Source: an uncultured Granulosicoccus sp. (GTDB lineage: Bacteria; Pseudomonadota; Gammaproteobacteria; Granulosicoccales; Granulosicoccaceae). Taken from it: a stretch of DNA of 64,000 nucleotides. The stretch spans positions 124,001 to 188,000 of the forward strand of contig CANMQI010000009.1 of assembly GCA_947499955.1 (NCBI GenBank), given 5' to 3'. The notes under the pieces were generated by a model. It saw nothing but the letters and a program-made list of their open reading frames with translations, searched no databases and was not told where the DNA came from. Position numbers and translations under genes: made by a program. Below are positions 23,858-33,630 of the stretch, in pieces (positions within the stretch are counted from its first letter, which is position 1; the number at the start of each line of letters is the position of its first letter).

Positions 23858-24298
23858 TTAGAAATCCAGGTAGGGCCAGGGTGGCGTATTGCCCGGCATG
23901 GTGGACATATGATTGTTGGTAGTCAAGTCCAGATGCCTCACGGCATTCTTGCCTTCGATCTTCACGTTCATGGACCACATGCAGAAATACGCCTTGCCAC
24001 GATTGGTACTGCTGAGCAGGCCCTTCTTGCTCGCAACACCGGCTTCATCCCCCGTGGATTTCTTGAAGAACGACTGGTTCTTCAACATGATTTCCTTACC
24101 ACCAATCTTCACTTTCTTGCTGCCATTGGAGGTGTCTGTTGCCATGGCCGTGTTCGGATACGGTACCGGCACTCCGGGAGGTGTCGGTGGTATCTTGTCC
24201 GGTGGCGTGAAACACACATCGGGAAACGCGCAGATTGTCTTTCCCGCTGCCTTCTTGCAGGCCACCAGCCTGCCGTTTGCATAGACTTTGATCGACAT
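23858..24298 (-). CDS. DUF4150 PAAR-like spike-tip protein
   Basis: A 146-residue protein of the DUF4150 (PAAR-like) type. It has an N-terminal VYANGR segment, the characteristic PDVCFTPP ... PYPNTA stretch near residues 26-50, KVKIGGKEIMLKNQSFFKKSTGDEAG, and a final AFCMWSMNVKIEGKN-like module. PAAR-like proteins cap the VgrG trimer and often carry or recruit effectors. Here there is no C-terminal toxin extension, so effectors would need to be separate. The start has a strong ribosome site (AAGGAG, six bases upstream). It is the last gene of the minus-strand T6SS operon, 114 bases after vgrG; that gap holds a perfect DnaA-box sequence at 24315-24323. Confidence 0.88.
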   Translation of the reverse strand: MSIKVYANGRLVACKKAAGKTICAFPDVCFTPPDKIPPTPPGVPVPYPNTAMATDTSNGSKKVKIGGKEIMLKNQSFFKKSTGDEAGVASKKGLLSSTNRGKAYFCMWSMNVKIEGKNAVRHLDLTTNNHMSTMPGNTPPWPYLDF

Positions 24299-24412
24299 CG
24301 TTTACTCCTTGTGTTTATCCACAGTATCCATCCCTGTGCGCGGACAAGCTGCCCGGCACGCACCTTGATTGCCGGAAATAATCACACGCTACCGGCAATG
24401 ACTATACCGGTT

Positions 24413-26473
24413 TCAATTCTGCAAGACCTTTGCGCCCTTCAGCACGACATTTCCACCAGCTTTTCCGGTGATGACACCACTGCCCTTGAGCGTGATGTTC
24501 TTGCCGCTGATCATGACGGTACCGTCCTTTTTCAGCGTGATGCTGGCCTTGCCCGTTGACAGTACGATTTCATCGCCGGCACTGATACTGATCTTCTTGC
24601 CGACACTGAGCTCGTAATCGTCACCAACAGATTCAAAGCGATCCTTGGCCACTTTCAGCTCAAGGTTCTTGCCGATGTTTTCAGTCTTGTTCTTGCCAAT
24701 GGATATGTCCTCATCCTTGCCAACCGTTTCTGTCCGATTGTCAGCAATATCAATCGTCTCGTTCTTGCCAACCGATTCCTTGCGGTTGGCAGCAATGCTG
24801 ATGGTCTCATCGGCACCGACTTTCTCTGTGCGATTCTTGCCGATGGTGATGTCTTCATCATTGCCGACATCCTCCTTGCGATCATGACCGACCTGGGTGA
24901 ATTCATCGTTCTCGACGATATTGGTCTGGTTTTTCTCCGCATGCAGGTAGAGCTCCTCGCTACCCTTCTTGTCCTCCATGCGGATCTCGTTGAAATTCGC
25001 AGGCTTGCCCCCTTTTGAACTGCGACTCTTGATACCGCTCTGAGTGGCATTGGCGGGCAGATCATAGGGAACAGGTCGATCTCCGTTATAGACACGCCCC
25101 GTCACTATCGGCCGATCCGGATCACCGTCGATGTACTCGACAATGACTTCCTGACCGATTCTGGGGATATGAATACTGCCCCATTTCTCCCCGGCCCAGG
25201 CTTGCGATACCCTGACCCAGCAGGAGCTGGTCTCGTCAGACTGACCATAACGATCCCAGTGAAACTGCAACTTCACCCGACCATGCTGATCTGTCCATAT
25301 CTCCTCGCCAGCAGCCCCAACCACGATGGCGGTCTGCGGCCCCCTGATCTCCGGCTTGGGCGTCTTGCGCTGCGGACGAAACGGAATGTTCGATGGCATG
25401 CAACGAAACGATGAAGTGAGTTCCACCGCTCCGCCGCCACTACCGCTGTAATAGCTGTCCATCTGCACGACCAGTGAGGCATACAGCACCAGGTATTCAC
25501 GATTCTGATCGTCGCGCTCGCAGCGTGTCAGCGTAAATACATTTCCTGCCCCCAGTCCACGAACATTGCCATCGGCGCTGGCGACTTCGTGGTCTGCCGA
25601 TAGTGCTTCCATGCGGGCTTCTGCCAGACGCATGCCATAACTGCGCGTCATTTCACCACTCGACGCATCGGGATAGCCTCCCGGATAATCGTAGATTTCC
25701 TGAGCCGGGTAATTACCCGCCGCTGCACCGGATGTCTGCACCAGCAGGTCACGCTTTGGCTGATCGAAGGCAAAATCCTTGGTGACGTACTTGCCGGATC
25801 GAATGCGTCGGCGGAACTGCCAATTGACCAGGTGATCCGTGATTCGCGAGGTATCCGTACTCTCGGGAAAATGTGGAATATCACTGTAGTTCGCTGCGGT
25901 GACATGGGCGGAGGAATCGTCACACAACACCAGTACATGCCTATCGTCGAAGTGTTCGAAGAAATAGTACATACCTTCGTGTTCCATCAGGCGACTGATG
26001 AAGGCGAAGTCACTCTCTCTATACTGCACACAGAAGTTCCGGGCATCATACTGGCCCATCAATCGATTATCGAAATCATCAAAGCCGTTGTCACTGAGTA
26101 CGGCCTCGATGATGTCAGGCACGCTCTGATCGGCAAAGATGCGACAGTCAGTGGTACGCGTCATCATCCACGGCCAGGCTGTCATGGTCAGCTTGTACAG
26201 TGCGTAGGGTCCACGGCTGCCGATATGCCCTGCCTCGCAGACCAGACCATGCAGATGACGTACCCCGTCACCGTCCGTGTCGAATTCCACGCTGATCGGC
26301 TGCCCCAGCACTTCGTACAGATCCAGCTCCGCATTCTCGCTGACGCACTCCAGGGTATATTCGAACAACTCGCTCAGCTGCTCTTGACCTGTCATCCGGC
26401 TCAGCGCCAGCGTATTGTCAGGCAATCCGGTCTGAATCCGAACTGCCCGCGCTGCCTGGTCGATTCCGCTCAT
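24413..26473 (-). CDS. vgrG: Type VI secretion tip protein VgrG (TssI)
   Basis: A 686-residue spike protein. Residues 1-380 correspond to the gp27-like barrels, residues about 390-470 to the OB-fold gp5-like domain (DQHGRVKLQFHWDRYG, SCWVRVSQAWAG, RIGQEVIVEYIDGDPDRP), and the C-terminal part to a beta-helix. That helix contains at least five copies of a 16-residue unit with the pattern RTExVGxDExIxIxxN (roughly 24600-24890 in DNA), then the terminal strands. Total length matches a non-evolved VgrG without an extra effector domain. A trimer forms the puncturing spike on the Hcp tube. A good ribosome site (GGGAG, eight bases upstream) supports the start. It is followed by the PAAR-like gene. 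Confidence 0.96.
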   Translation of the reverse strand: MSGIDQAARAVRIQTGLPDNTLALSRMTGQEQLSELFEYTLECVSENAELDLYEVLGQPISVEFDTDGDGVRHLHGLVCEAGHIGSRGPYALYKLTMTAWPWMMTRTTDCRIFADQSVPDIIEAVLSDNGFDDFDNRLMGQYDARNFCVQYRESDFAFISRLMEHEGMYYFFEHFDDRHVLVLCDDSSAHVTAANYSDIPHFPESTDTSRITDHLVNWQFRRRIRSGKYVTKDFAFDQPKRDLLVQTSGAAAGNYPAQEIYDYPGGYPDASSGEMTRSYGMRLAEARMEALSADHEVASADGNVRGLGAGNVFTLTRCERDDQNREYLVLYASLVVQMDSYYSGSGGGAVELTSSFRCMPSNIPFRPQRKTPKPEIRGPQTAIVVGAAGEEIWTDQHGRVKLQFHWDRYGQSDETSSCWVRVSQAWAGEKWGSIHIPRIGQEVIVEYIDGDPDRPIVTGRVYNGDRPVPYDLPANATQSGIKSRSSKGGKPANFNEIRMEDKKGSEELYLHAEKNQTNIVENDEFTQVGHDRKEDVGNDEDITIGKNRTEKVGADETISIAANRKESVGKNETIDIADNRTETVGKDEDISIGKNKTENIGKNLELKVAKDRFESVGDDYELSVGKKISISAGDEIVLSTGKASITLKKDGTVMISGKNITLKGSGVITGKAGGNVVLKGAKVLQN

Positions 26474-26511
26474 CTTGTTTCTCCCTCTGGCGAGAACCGA
26501 ACGAGACCCGT

Positions 26512-29286
26512 TCAGCTCATCGCATAGTCAAATTCGCTATCGGTGACGGTCACTTCGATGACCTTCAACGGTGCACTGTCTTCGAACTGTCGCTCCAGCA
26601 AGTACCGACTCATTTCCGGCAACATGGAGTTCGTCAGAATCGAATCGATCATGCGTCCGCCGCTGTCCAGTTCCGTGCAACGCTGTGCAATGAGAGCGAC
26701 GACATCATCGTTGTAAGTGAATTCGATGCCATGGTTCTGCCGGATGCGCTTTTCTATGCGCCCCAGTTGCAGACGTGCAATGGCGCCGATCATCTGGTCA
26801 TTCAACGGGTAGTACGGAATGGTGACCAGCCTTCCCAACAGCGCTGGAGGAAATATACTCAACAAGGGCTCCCGCAAAGCCTTGCTAATACCCTCCGGGG
26901 ATGGCATTAATTCCGGATCCTTGCACATATTCATGATCAGGTCCGTGCCGGCATTGGTCGTCAACAGGATCAGCGTGTTCTTGAAGTCGATGACACGGCC
27001 TTCGCCGTCTTCCATCCAGCCCTTGTCGAACACCTGAAAGAACATTTCGTGCACATCCGGGTGAGCCTTCTCCACCTCATCGAGCAAAACGACACTGTAA
27101 GGTCGACGACGCACGGCCTCGGTCAACACACCGCCCTCGCCATAACCCACATAACCGGGGGGCGCACCTTTCAGCGTCGATACGGTATGCGCTTCCTGGA
27201 ACTCGCTCATGTTGATGGTGATGACATTGTGTTCGCCGCCGTACAGTACGTCTGCCAGAGCCAGCGCTGTCTCGGTCTTGCCCACCCCCGAGGAGCCGGC
27301 CAGCATGAACACCCCGATCGGTTTGCCCGGATTGTCCAGACTGGCGCGTGAGGTCTGGATGCGCCGAGCGATCATCTCGAGAGCATGGTCCTGACCGATG
27401 ATTCGTTTGGCCAGGTGGGTCGACAGATTCAGGACGGTCTCGATCTCGTTCTTCACCATGCGGCCCACCGGCACGCCCGTCCAATCCTGGACAACCGATG
27501 CCACCGCCTGCTCATCCACTGTGGGCAGTATCAATGGGTCTTCTCCCTGCAGAGTCTCGAGCGCTCCCTGCAGGGTCGCCAATTCGGCCAATAGTCCCTG
27601 CCGATCACTATCGGAGAGTGTCTCGCTGGCCGAAGCATCGGCAGGCGCCGTGGAAGCGGCATCCGTGTCAGGCCCCTGGGGTGCGTCACCTGTCGCAGCT
27701 TCCAGCGCGCTGCCTGTGCCTTCTACCGGACTCCCTCCGGCTCGCAGCCGCGCACGCAATGCCAGAATCTTTTCCACCACGGTTTTCTCTTCTTCCCAGC
27801 GACCCAGCAGTTCCTGCTCCCGGATTCGCTCCGTGGCGAGCCATTCTTCCACTCGGGTGGCACGTTCGGCGGTGTCGATGCCGACACGGCCTTCACTGAC
27901 GATGATGCGCTGTTCGGTTTCCAGGGCCTGCAGGCGCTTGCGCGAATCATCCAGACTGGCCGGCACGGCGTGCTGGCTGATGGCAACCCGGGCGGCGGCG
28001 GTATCGAGCAGGCTGACCGACTTATCGGGAAGCTGACGCGCCGGGATGTAGCGGTGCGATAGCTTGACCGCGGCCTCCAGCGCCTCGTCCAGAATCTGTA
28101 CCTTGTGGTGTTTTTCCATGGTGGAGGCAATGCCGCGCATCATGAGCACTGCCTTCTCCTCGCTCGGCTCATCGATCTTGACCACCTGAAAGCGGCGTGT
28201 CAGCGCCGGATCCTTTTCGATATGTTTCTTGTATTCCGACCAGGTGGTCGCCGCTACCGTCCGCAACTCCCCCCGGGCAAGTGCCGGTTTCAACAGATTG
28301 GCCGCATCCCCGGTGCCGGCTGCACCACCCGCGCCTATCAGCGTATGCGCCTCATCGATGAACAGGATGATCGGCTTCTCGGAGGCCTGTACTTCCTCGA
28401 TGACCTGTCGCAAGCGATTCTCGAACTCACCCTTCATGCTGGCTCCCGCCTGCAACAGCCCGATGTCCAGTGACAACAGCTGCACATCGGCCAGTGCCGG
28501 TGGTACATCCCCACGCGCAATGCGCTGGGCAAAACCTTCCACCACCGCGGTCTTGCCAACACCGGCCTCTCCAGTCAGGATGGGATTGTTCTGCCGACGC
28601 CGCATCAGGATATCCACCATCTGCCGAATCTCTTCATCTCGCCCGACGATTGGATCGACATGGCTTCCCGTGGCCGCCTCCGTCATGTTGGTGGTATATT
28701 TGGCCAGTGCCTCCTGCTTGCCCATTGCCGCCGGCGCCATCGCACCACTGGCCTCACCCGGTACCGCGCCACCCCCGATTCGATAGCCGTCCTTGGCCGT
28801 CATGGCATCTTCCGGCGACCCACCGACAATGTCGTCAAATTCCTCGATCAACTGTTCCAGCTTGATCTGCCCGAAGGACTTTGAAATACCCAGCAGGCGA
28901 TTGCGCAGCGAGGGAGTCTTCAACAGACCTACCATCAGGTGTCCGGTACGAACGACCCCGTCGCCGAACAACAAGGTGGAATACACCCAGCCACGCTCCA
29001 CCCCTTGCGAGATATCATCACTGAAATCCGAGATGGCACTGGCACCGCCGCGCAGCATCTCGAGGTTGTTGGTGATGTCCCGGGACACCACCGACAGATC
29101 GATATCGAAATGCCGAAGAATATGGTGGAAGTCGGAATCCTGCTGGTTACTGATCTGATCGATCCAGTGCACCAGTTCCACATATGGATTGCCACGCAGC
29201 TTGCACAGCTTGGTTGCGGACTCTATGGATTTGTAACCCAACTCATTGAGCTTGCCGAAAAGATTCGCTCTGCTGATTTCCGTCAT
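26512..29286 (-). CDS. clpV: T6SS ATPase ClpV (TssH)
   Basis: A 924-residue AAA+ unfoldase of the ClpV class that disassembles the contracted TssBC sheath in the cytoplasm. It has an N-terminal double Clp-N domain, a first AAA module with Walker A GEAGVGKTAVVEG near residue 220, a middle coiled coil and a second AAA module with GSSGVGKTETALAL near residue 630, followed by the DNPGKPIGVF-type linker and sensor motifs. An Ala/Asp/Pro-rich insertion in the coiled-coil region (about residues 500-560) is low complexity. The gene lies between tssG and vgrG with short gaps of 20 and 38 bases. Confidence 0.96.
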   Translation of the reverse strand: MTEISRANLFGKLNELGYKSIESATKLCKLRGNPYVELVHWIDQISNQQDSDFHHILRHFDIDLSVVSRDITNNLEMLRGGASAISDFSDDISQGVERGWVYSTLLFGDGVVRTGHLMVGLLKTPSLRNRLLGISKSFGQIKLEQLIEEFDDIVGGSPEDAMTAKDGYRIGGGAVPGEASGAMAPAAMGKQEALAKYTTNMTEAATGSHVDPIVGRDEEIRQMVDILMRRRQNNPILTGEAGVGKTAVVEGFAQRIARGDVPPALADVQLLSLDIGLLQAGASMKGEFENRLRQVIEEVQASEKPIILFIDEAHTLIGAGGAAGTGDAANLLKPALARGELRTVAATTWSEYKKHIEKDPALTRRFQVVKIDEPSEEKAVLMMRGIASTMEKHHKVQILDEALEAAVKLSHRYIPARQLPDKSVSLLDTAAARVAISQHAVPASLDDSRKRLQALETEQRIIVSEGRVGIDTAERATRVEEWLATERIREQELLGRWEEEKTVVEKILALRARLRAGGSPVEGTGSALEAATGDAPQGPDTDAASTAPADASASETLSDSDRQGLLAELATLQGALETLQGEDPLILPTVDEQAVASVVQDWTGVPVGRMVKNEIETVLNLSTHLAKRIIGQDHALEMIARRIQTSRASLDNPGKPIGVFMLAGSSGVGKTETALALADVLYGGEHNVITINMSEFQEAHTVSTLKGAPPGYVGYGEGGVLTEAVRRRPYSVVLLDEVEKAHPDVHEMFFQVFDKGWMEDGEGRVIDFKNTLILLTTNAGTDLIMNMCKDPELMPSPEGISKALREPLLSIFPPALLGRLVTIPYYPLNDQMIGAIARLQLGRIEKRIRQNHGIEFTYNDDVVALIAQRCTELDSGGRMIDSILTNSMLPEMSRYLLERQFEDSAPLKVIEVTVTDSEFDYAMS

Positions 29287-29306
29287 GAACCCTGTCCCCT
29301 GTCCTG

Positions 29307-30392
29307 TTAACGATGCGCTGAAACAGCGTCATCCCTGAGTGTTCGCTTTTGTGCCAATGGGCCGATCAGTTTCTGGTTGAGCGCAACTGTCTGATCCGGC
29401 AAGCGTTTTCCACGACCATTGCTGATCCAGCTGTCAAAACCGAGCGTGCGTCTTCTGTCCAGTGTCAGCGGCCGAACTGCCGGTGAAGACAGTTTCAGTT
29501 CCAGATCCCAGTCCCACTCATCACCGACGTAGTTTCTGACCAGATCATGCAGAATCCTGGCTTGTTCTCCACCCGGCTTGAATGAGCTGAACGTCTCCCA
29601 GTCCAGTGGTCCGAGTTGCACGCAGAACTTGTGGCGAATGCTCCAGACGCGCTTGCCGATATGAACAGCGTGTCCCAGCTGCGCCGACTCCGAGCGCTGC
29701 CCCAGACGGATGCGCGAGTCTTCCGGTAATGGCAGCCAGCCTGCGACCCATTCACGGACGCTCACTGGCAGATCGAAATGCGCAGTGAGCAGAGCCGCAA
29801 TACCGTCCGGTGATTTGGCACTACTGCCAAACCAGGCGGGATAATGGCGTTTGACCGCATCGGGGATGGTATCTCTTGCCTGACTGGCCTCAGGCAACAA
29901 ACCACACAACGCTCCCAAGACTTCCGCGTAGGTGTTATCCCCTGCCCGATCGAAGCTGACAGCAGGGTCGAACTGCACACTGGCCTTGTAGAACAATGAG
30001 AGCATGCGATGATTGAACAGATCCAGAAACTCCCGGAACGTCGGATCGGCATGATGCTTCGCGCGCTGCTCCGAGTACTCGGTGAGATGCAAGGGCATCG
30101 GTCCGTGCGAGCCGAGCAAGCCCAGAAAATTCACATGCAGACGATGCGGGTGAGCACGCTTGCCCGGCTCAAGAGATTGCAAGGCCTGCCCTCTGAATCC
30201 CAGCGTGACATGTTGAGACAGGCGCACGATATCGTCACGTACCCGTACCGCATCACCGACTCTCGGCTTGTCCGGATGTGCGTTCTCCAGCAGGCGCACC
30301 GCTGCGACGAAATCGAACGCACGAATGCGCTCATGCAGCTCGTCGAGTGGCGGCGCTACAGTGTCGATCGTTGTCCGATGCTCACCGGCCAT
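29307..30392 (-). CDS. tssG: T6SS baseplate subunit TssG
   Basis: A 361-residue protein of the ImpH/VasB family. Typical features are an N-terminal FDFVAAVRLLENAHP segment, the QSLEPGKRAHPHRLHVNFLGLLGSHGPMPLHLTEY region near residue 80 (the FxGLxGPxGxLPxxYT-type motif of TssG), a helix with FLDLFNHRMLSLFYKA, and a C-terminal beta-rich domain (GKRVWSIRHKFCVQLGPL). TssG joins TssF and TssK in the wedge around the spike. It overlaps the tssF 3' end by 37 bases, indicating coupled translation. Confidence 0.94.
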   Translation of the reverse strand: MAGEHRTTIDTVAPPLDELHERIRAFDFVAAVRLLENAHPDKPRVGDAVRVRDDIVRLSQHVTLGFRGQALQSLEPGKRAHPHRLHVNFLGLLGSHGPMPLHLTEYSEQRAKHHADPTFREFLDLFNHRMLSLFYKASVQFDPAVSFDRAGDNTYAEVLGALCGLLPEASQARDTIPDAVKRHYPAWFGSSAKSPDGIAALLTAHFDLPVSVREWVAGWLPLPEDSRIRLGQRSESAQLGHAVHIGKRVWSIRHKFCVQLGPLDWETFSSFKPGGEQARILHDLVRNYVGDEWDWDLELKLSSPAVRPLTLDRRRTLGFDSWISNGRGKRLPDQTVALNQKLIGPLAQKRTLRDDAVSAHR

Positions 30393-32230
30393 CGCTGTAT
30401 CTCGTTGCGTTGAACACTCTCCAGGACGGTCTCCGTAAACGAATTGACCGTGGCATGACGTGCAAAGAATCTCTCCAGAACCGAACCCAGCACATAGGCA
30501 CCGCTGCCTTCAAAGGCGGCCTCATCGATACGCACCGACACCTGCATGCCACGAGCAATCTCCATGTGACTCCGCTGTTTCATCTGCCGGATGGCAGGCG
30601 CCGTCTTCACCGACAGGATGCCTTCCAGTTGTCGACTATCCGAGCTGCGATTGGCATCACAATACATTTCCAGCATCTGCCGCAGCATCGCCGCGGCTGC
30701 CGTACCATCATCCTCAGGCGCGCTGTCCAGCGACAGATAGTTCAGGTTCAGATTGCTGACCAGGCGCCAGGCATCCTTGAAGTGGGCTCGCGAAGGCTTG
30801 GGGACGGTGGGGCCATGCAGGCAGCGAATGCTGTCCACCGGCGCACCGATATCCAGATTGAAGTCGGTATCCTTCTTGCCAACCGGCATCTGCAATGGCA
30901 AATCGCGGTTTGTGCACAGGGTGTCCACAGCCAGCTGTTTCAGGTCTGAACGGTATGGCGCTTCGCGCTCGTCCACCAGCGACACGAACACCTCGCTGCC
31001 GATATAACTGGCCCTGGCGCCGCGCCGTTTCTGACGCGATGACAACAGACGCTGTTCGCGTTCCAGACCATAGAAGCGATGAGTGGACTGCTGTTTCTCG
31101 CTACTGCTGAAATAGGGATAGAACACCTCTTTCTGCGCCTGACTTCCCGCATAGCCGGTGGCACCCGTTACCGAATGCACCTCGAAGTCCATCGGGCGGG
31201 TACGATCCGGAATGATGTGGTAACGATGTCGGCTGCGATCCAGTTGGATACGATCGGCCGACTTGGGAAACAGATTGATGGCCGGTACGCAGTTGAGCTT
31301 GAAGTTCTCGCTGCTGAGCGTTTCGAACAGGCGCTCATTGTTATTGTCGAATGTCAGAATCAATTCGATGGTGTCACTGTTGCAGCGTTTCAGCCTAGAA
31401 CGCAGCCCCTGAATCTTCGCAAACAGGAAGCGTTCCGGGAAAGCGAAGTATTCCTGAACAAGGCGATATCCCTGAAAACCGCGATTGGTTACTGGCAACA
31501 ACGCCTCGTCATCGGCGAAGCCGTGTCGCTGCAGACTGATGCCGGCAGTCGGGCTTCGCACCTCCGAACCGTTGCAGACAACCGTGATGGCCTGGGTATG
31601 AAGAAACAATTGCTCATACAGCAAGGTGCCGACACTGTCCGCGCCATTGAGGTAGACAGAGAGCTCATCCATTGGCAACTCGGCAAACTCGTAACCGCCG
31701 ACGCTCTTCAGCTGCAGGGCGATCCCGGATCGAGCGCTCTTGTCAGGCCTGATTCCGGCAGCTTCCAGCGCTGCCGCATTGCCCAGATAACGCATCTCGT
31801 GCAGCTCCACTGGCCACATCGTCAGATCATGCGAGGTTCTGAATTCACATTCGGTCTTTTCATCGGGTGCTATCTGACTGCGCAGTCGTGTACCTCGCTC
31901 CAACGTGAACCCTTGCGCCAGAGAGCCTTCGGTCAATGAGGGGAATACTTCGTTGATTACCATGGACGGCGTTGGCGACAGATAGGAGGGATACACCATC
32001 TCCAACAGCTGACGCGCGAGCTGACTGTGGCTGGCTTCGATCTTCAACTGCACTCTGGCTGCCAGAAAGGCAAAGCCTTCCAGCAGACGCTCGACATAAG
32101 GATCGGAGCACTCGAGTGTTTCCAGACCGAGACGGCCGGCTACCTTGGGAAATTCTGCCGCGAATTCCCCACCCATCTCCCGGGCATGTTGCAGCTCGCG
32201 GCGGTACAACTCGAACAGTTGCGGATTCAT
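30356..32230 (-). CDS. tssF: T6SS baseplate subunit TssF
   Basis: A 624-residue protein of the VasA/ImpG family. It starts MNPQLFELYRRELQHAREMGGEFA and has the expected YVERLLEGFAFLAARVQLKIE segment near residue 45 and the LPMDELSVYLNGADSV region near residue 195. A Cys-containing domain (NGSEVRSPT) and a long C-terminal part with DYYSLE-like sequence follow. Length matches the family. It forms the trifunnel of the baseplate with TssG. The ATG overlaps the tssE stop by four bases (ATGA). Confidence 0.94.
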   Translation of the reverse strand: MNPQLFELYRRELQHAREMGGEFAAEFPKVAGRLGLETLECSDPYVERLLEGFAFLAARVQLKIEASHSQLARQLLEMVYPSYLSPTPSMVINEVFPSLTEGSLAQGFTLERGTRLRSQIAPDEKTECEFRTSHDLTMWPVELHEMRYLGNAAALEAAGIRPDKSARSGIALQLKSVGGYEFAELPMDELSVYLNGADSVGTLLYEQLFLHTQAITVVCNGSEVRSPTAGISLQRHGFADDEALLPVTNRGFQGYRLVQEYFAFPERFLFAKIQGLRSRLKRCNSDTIELILTFDNNNERLFETLSSENFKLNCVPAINLFPKSADRIQLDRSRHRYHIIPDRTRPMDFEVHSVTGATGYAGSQAQKEVFYPYFSSSEKQQSTHRFYGLEREQRLLSSRQKRRGARASYIGSEVFVSLVDEREAPYRSDLKQLAVDTLCTNRDLPLQMPVGKKDTDFNLDIGAPVDSIRCLHGPTVPKPSRAHFKDAWRLVSNLNLNYLSLDSAPEDDGTAAAAMLRQMLEMYCDANRSSDSRQLEGILSVKTAPAIRQMKQRSHMEIARGMQVSVRIDEAAFEGSGAYVLGSVLERFFARHATVNSFTETVLESVQRNEIQRWPVSIGQRSTL

Positions 32231-32724
32231 GCTTCGGTAACCTTCACATCACCCAGCTCCAGGTCGAGCTCGGTTCTGAGAAACAAGGCCTCGGGCATCG
32301 GTCGGCCCCACATCGTGCCTTCTATCTGGAATGCGATAGCGTGAGGATTACTCAGACTTTCGTCTTCTATCAGGCTGACGCGTAGTGTGTTCTTCAGGAT
32401 TCTTGGTTCGAAGGTCTCGATGGCCGCCTTGATCAGTGCCTTGATGGAATCACGATCAGCCAGATTCAGGGTGGTGCCCGACAAACCGGGCATACCGTAA
32501 TTGATCACCGTCGTGCGCAGTTCGGGGTAGGCTTCAAGCGATTCGACGGATTCCAGATTGATCGTGTTCATCAACCATTCGAGATCACGCAGCACGGATT
32601 CACGCAGGCTGGTGACGTTACCGGCACGCTGATGGCGAGATTCCTCCCGCTCCTTCGGACGCTCATCAGTGAGACGATCCAGCAGCGAAGGTAGCAGTCT
32701 TTCCTTGTGGGTCAGCTCCGCCAT
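32227..32724 (-). CDS. tssE: T6SS baseplate subunit TssE (gp25-like)
   Basis: A 165-residue gp25-like protein, the baseplate component at the start of sheath assembly. It shows the conserved SLRESVLRDLEWLMNT region, the VINYGMPGLSG motif and the AIETFEPRI segment that define the family. It lies nine bases downstream of tagJ and overlaps tssF by four bases on the same strand. Length is normal. Confidence 0.93.
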   Translation of the reverse strand: MAELTHKERLLPSLLDRLTDERPKEREESRHQRAGNVTSLRESVLRDLEWLMNTINLESVESLEAYPELRTTVINYGMPGLSGTTLNLADRDSIKALIKAAIETFEPRILKNTLRVSLIEDESLSNPHAIAFQIEGTMWGRPMPEALFLRTELDLELGDVKVTEA

Positions 32725-32733
32725 GACTCTCAG

Positions 32734-33594
32734 CTATACCGGGTTGCTATCGCTGGCACTGGCACTGGCATTCTCGCCCGCACCCTCAGCCTTATCGAAG
32801 ACGATCTTGCGCGTCTGCAATAGTGAGTACTCGTTTGCATTGCTCGAGAACATGCGCTGCCCGGAACCGGTGTAGAAGTTCCCTCCCACATCTGCCCAGT
32901 CGGTCTTGCGTGCCAGTGCACTTTGCGGATCTGCCAGGGTTGCATCACCCGGGTAGCGACTCGGCATGAACCCGATGGAGTTGCCCTCGTTGCTCCAGCG
33001 AATCTGCACGGGTAGCCAGACAAGGTCACGCAAGTCTTCCGGCTCTGAAAAACTGATCTCGGCCACATTCTCCATGGGTACCCAGTAGTACTTTCCATTG
33101 ATGATGACTTCGAACACCGGACCCAGTCGCATGTCCGCATCGCTGAGCCAGTCAAAGGGTTGACCGTCGATCAGGCCACCACGAGCGACTGCCAGATCCA
33201 TGGCCTTCATGACAATGGCGTTGGCTTCCTCACCGTTGCCCTTTTCTACCTCACTCAAGGCCTGAACCAGTGAGCCCAACCAGGCATTGGGTTCCCCGAA
33301 CAGCAAGGGTGCGCGTTTTCCGGCAAACACTTCGGCTCGAAAGGCCTCACACAGCAGCAACTCTCGATAGGTCTGTGCCATCAGCAAGGTGCTGTGGTCC
33401 ATGTCCGCGACGACATTCAACTGAGTCAGCGCCCGGTTCCAGTCACCCTTGACACTCAGCAACTGGAACAGAAAGGTTCGGTAGGAGGGGTTGGCAGGGT
33501 CATCCCGGACAGCCTTCATCAGCTCACTGAGCGCGGTGTCCAGATCACCTGCTCTTATGCATTCTTCAGCGTTCACGATCAAGGGATTCCTCAT
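32734..33594 (-). CDS. tagJ: T6SS accessory protein TagJ (ImpE family)
   Basis: A 286-residue protein of the ImpE/TagJ family. An N-terminal TPR-like helical domain (AEECIRAGDLDTALSELMKAVRDDP ... YRTFLFQLLSVKGDW, residues 8-60) is followed by the C-terminal SciE-type domain (FDWLSDADMRLGPVFEVIINGKYYWVP, then the WLPVQIRW and GFMPSRYPG region). In other systems TagJ binds the sheath protein TssB and ClpV. The final 20 residues are Ala/Ser-rich. No ribosome site is evident before the ATG at 33594. The upstream spacer is filled by GC-rich tandem repeats and a hairpin that may modulate read-through from hcp. Confidence 0.9.
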   Translation of the reverse strand: MRNPLIVNAEECIRAGDLDTALSELMKAVRDDPANPSYRTFLFQLLSVKGDWNRALTQLNVVADMDHSTLLMAQTYRELLLCEAFRAEVFAGKRAPLLFGEPNAWLGSLVQALSEVEKGNGEEANAIVMKAMDLAVARGGLIDGQPFDWLSDADMRLGPVFEVIINGKYYWVPMENVAEISFSEPEDLRDLVWLPVQIRWSNEGNSIGFMPSRYPGDATLADPQSALARKTDWADVGGNFYTGSGQRMFSSNANEYSLLQTRKIVFDKAEGAGENASASASDSNPV

Positions 33595-33630
33595 GGCTCA
33601 AGACAAGATACCGATAGTGCTCTGTGCTCA

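Noticed and set aside
24201-24216. parS-like half site containing CGTGAAACA
   Set aside because: Only one half of the palindrome matches and it lies within the PAAR-like coding sequence.
24600-24890. 48-base periodic repeats as a CRISPR-like array
   Set aside because: They are degenerate, in frame and encode the VgrG beta-helix; no unique spacers are present.
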